Below, piece by piece: positions 36,877-37,636 of a DNA stretch of 37,636 nt; the first letter of the stretch is position 1, and each line of letters starts with the position of its first letter. The translations under genes were made by a program, and so were the position numbers. The DNA is from a virus. The stretch is taken from the IMG/VR virus record IMGVR_UViG_3300027704_000064, positions 1-37,636 of that record; one strand, 5' to 3'. The notes under the pieces were generated by a model. It was not told the DNA's origin, made no database searches, and saw nothing but the letters and a program-made list of their open reading frames with translations.

Positions 36877-37184
36877 AACAGAAAATATTTAATACTACAA
36901 TCACGCCCACTAAAAAAGGCCATAGAGTGTGGATACAAGGTTTAGCCGCGCATGGCTGGCGTGGTGGTGACACGTTTACTACTACCATAGATGGTGAGTG
37001 GATAGTGTACGCGAAAGCCACCACGGGCAAACTACGCAAGGTTACAGCGGGTAAGCATGGTGGTTTAATCGACACGACCAGCAAAAAAGTAACATTGTGG
37101 GCGGGTGATTCTACGCGCGCAGTGGTGGGCATTTCAGATAACCGGATAGTGATTAAAAGAGGCGTAAGAAGGCGTAAGAAATGA
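36873..37184 (+). CDS. conserved basic phage protein, 103 aa
   Basis: Overlaps the previous stop by 4 bases (ATGA). Beta-rich: KIFNTTITPTKKGHRVWIQG, FTTTIDGEWIVYAKATTGKL, and a second part GLIDTTSKKVTLWAGDSTRA, ending IVIKRGVRRRKK. The pattern 'RVWI.G......G...G' followed by 'K...I.......L......' recalls a small double-repeat AbrB/SpoVT-like or related fold in phages; the match is weak. Likely DNA- or RNA-binding from its basic tail. Function unknown. Confidence 0.5.
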   Translation: MKQKIFNTTITPTKKGHRVWIQGLAAHGWRGGDTFTTTIDGEWIVYAKATTGKLRKVTAGKHGGLIDTTSKKVTLWAGDSTRAVVGISDNRIVIKRGVRRRKK

Positions 37185-37636
37185 AAACAATACTGTTTCT
37201 ATTTAACAGCTCACAATACGCGGTACAACCGTGGCTAGATGATGGGCGGTATCATTGTGTCAGTGTGGACCATAGCGACACAGACCACAGCGACACAGCG
37301 CGCCCACAATGGACGCACCCGCGTCATAGTAGGCTAGACGTAGACCTAGTGGGGCGTGACGCAGACAAGCGCGTAGACAACGCCCTAGCGGGTCTAATGC
37401 TGTCTGCGCCATCGTTTATAATGTCATTCGCGCCATGCACTAATACGGCTTGCAGTGGTGCCGCTCATTTCGCACGTAAACGCAGGGAAGACCCGCTATT
37501 TCAACATAACGCGACCATGTTAGCGCGTTTAGTGCTGGCGTGGGACTGCCCGTCTATCGTGGAGAATCCCGTTAGTGTACTAGCGACAACGTGGAAAAAG
37601 CCTACAGGGTACGTACACCCGTGGAATTTTGCATCC
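37181..37636 (+). CDS. DNA cytosine-methylase-like protein, 3' end missing
   Basis: 152 residues visible; the frame runs off the right edge. FAPCTNTACSGA (C86) matches the catalytic PPCT-type loop of phage C5 methylase-like proteins, and SIVENPVSVLATTWKKP (E128-N-P) is their ENP motif, followed by the usual W..P...HPWNF. Family members are about 180-230 aa, so 30-80 residues are missing. The first Pro of PPC is Ala here, which may affect catalysis. Probably protects phage DNA from restriction or acts in base modification. Contains a duplicated DHSDT. Start overlaps the previous stop. Confidence 0.7.
   Translation, partial: MKTILFLFNSSQYAVQPWLDDGRYHCVSVDHSDTDHSDTARPQWTHPRHSRLDVDLVGRDADKRVDNALAGLMLSAPSFIMSFAPCTNTACSGAAHFARKRREDPLFQHNATMLARLVLAWDCPSIVENPVSVLATTWKKPTGYVHPWNFAS

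Noticed and set aside
1-37636. Temperate lifestyle or prophage
   Set aside because: No integrase, excisionase, repressor or attachment-site repeat recognised; the 30-bp repeat lies in leaders and is imperfect.

Overview
The window is nearly all of the genome of a virulent, short-tailed (podovirus-type) double-stranded DNA phage with a T7-like gene set. Support comes from the order of terminase, portal, scaffold, capsid, two tail-tube/nozzle proteins and several large ejection-type virion proteins, together with a T7-type replication set (SSB, primase-helicase, family A polymerase, exonuclease, endonuclease I). I see no integrase, excisionase, repressor, tRNA or CRISPR array. A cobalamin-dependent (class II) ribonucleotide reductase, MazG, and a 3-TM holin of the kind known from gene transfer agents suggest an aquatic, perhaps alphaproteobacterial host, but the sequence does not prove this. 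Both ends cut genes, so the window is part of a slightly larger, or circularly permuted, genome.

Layout. (1) 1-2565, rightward: small, mostly unknown early genes, including a PD-(D/E)XK-like nuclease, a one-TM peptide and a probable acyl-carrier-like protein. (2) 2566-11234, rightward: SSB, primase-helicase, DNA polymerase, a RecB/Cas4-like exonuclease with a likely Fe-S cluster, an HNH endonuclease, endonuclease I, DUF3310, class II RNR and MazG. (3) 34412-11182, leftward: TerS, small genes, TerL, portal, scaffold, major capsid protein, a terminator, tail/adhesin proteins, a chaperone-tipped fibre, a 1125-aa virion protein, tail tube and nozzle, ejection proteins, and a lysis module (3-TM holin, second membrane protein, M15 peptidase). 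The two arms converge and overlap tail-to-tail at 11182-11234. (4) 34413-35212: about 800 bp divergent control region. (5) 35213-end, rightward: a second early block starting from a perfect sigma70-type promoter and ending in a truncated cytosine-methylase-like gene.

Regulation. Six sites share a fixed architecture, GACAC, 18 bases, then TATACT (TAAACT once) preceded by TGn. All six point toward downstream genes on their own strand: 499, 951, 2566 and 7939 on plus; 29667 and 34632 on minus. I read them as the phage's own promoter class. No single-subunit phage RNA polymerase is visible, so host RNA polymerase, perhaps redirected by a phage factor, probably uses them. A plausible scheme is early transcription from the 35140 promoter, then replication and structural genes from the GACAC-type promoters.

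The most interesting leads are this promoter family, the acyl-carrier-like protein, the Cas4-type cysteine signature in the exonuclease, the shared acidic-phenylalanine tails of three replication proteins, a hairpin over the SSB ribosome binding site, a possible +1 frameshift gene beside the terminase, and the repeat-rich control region.
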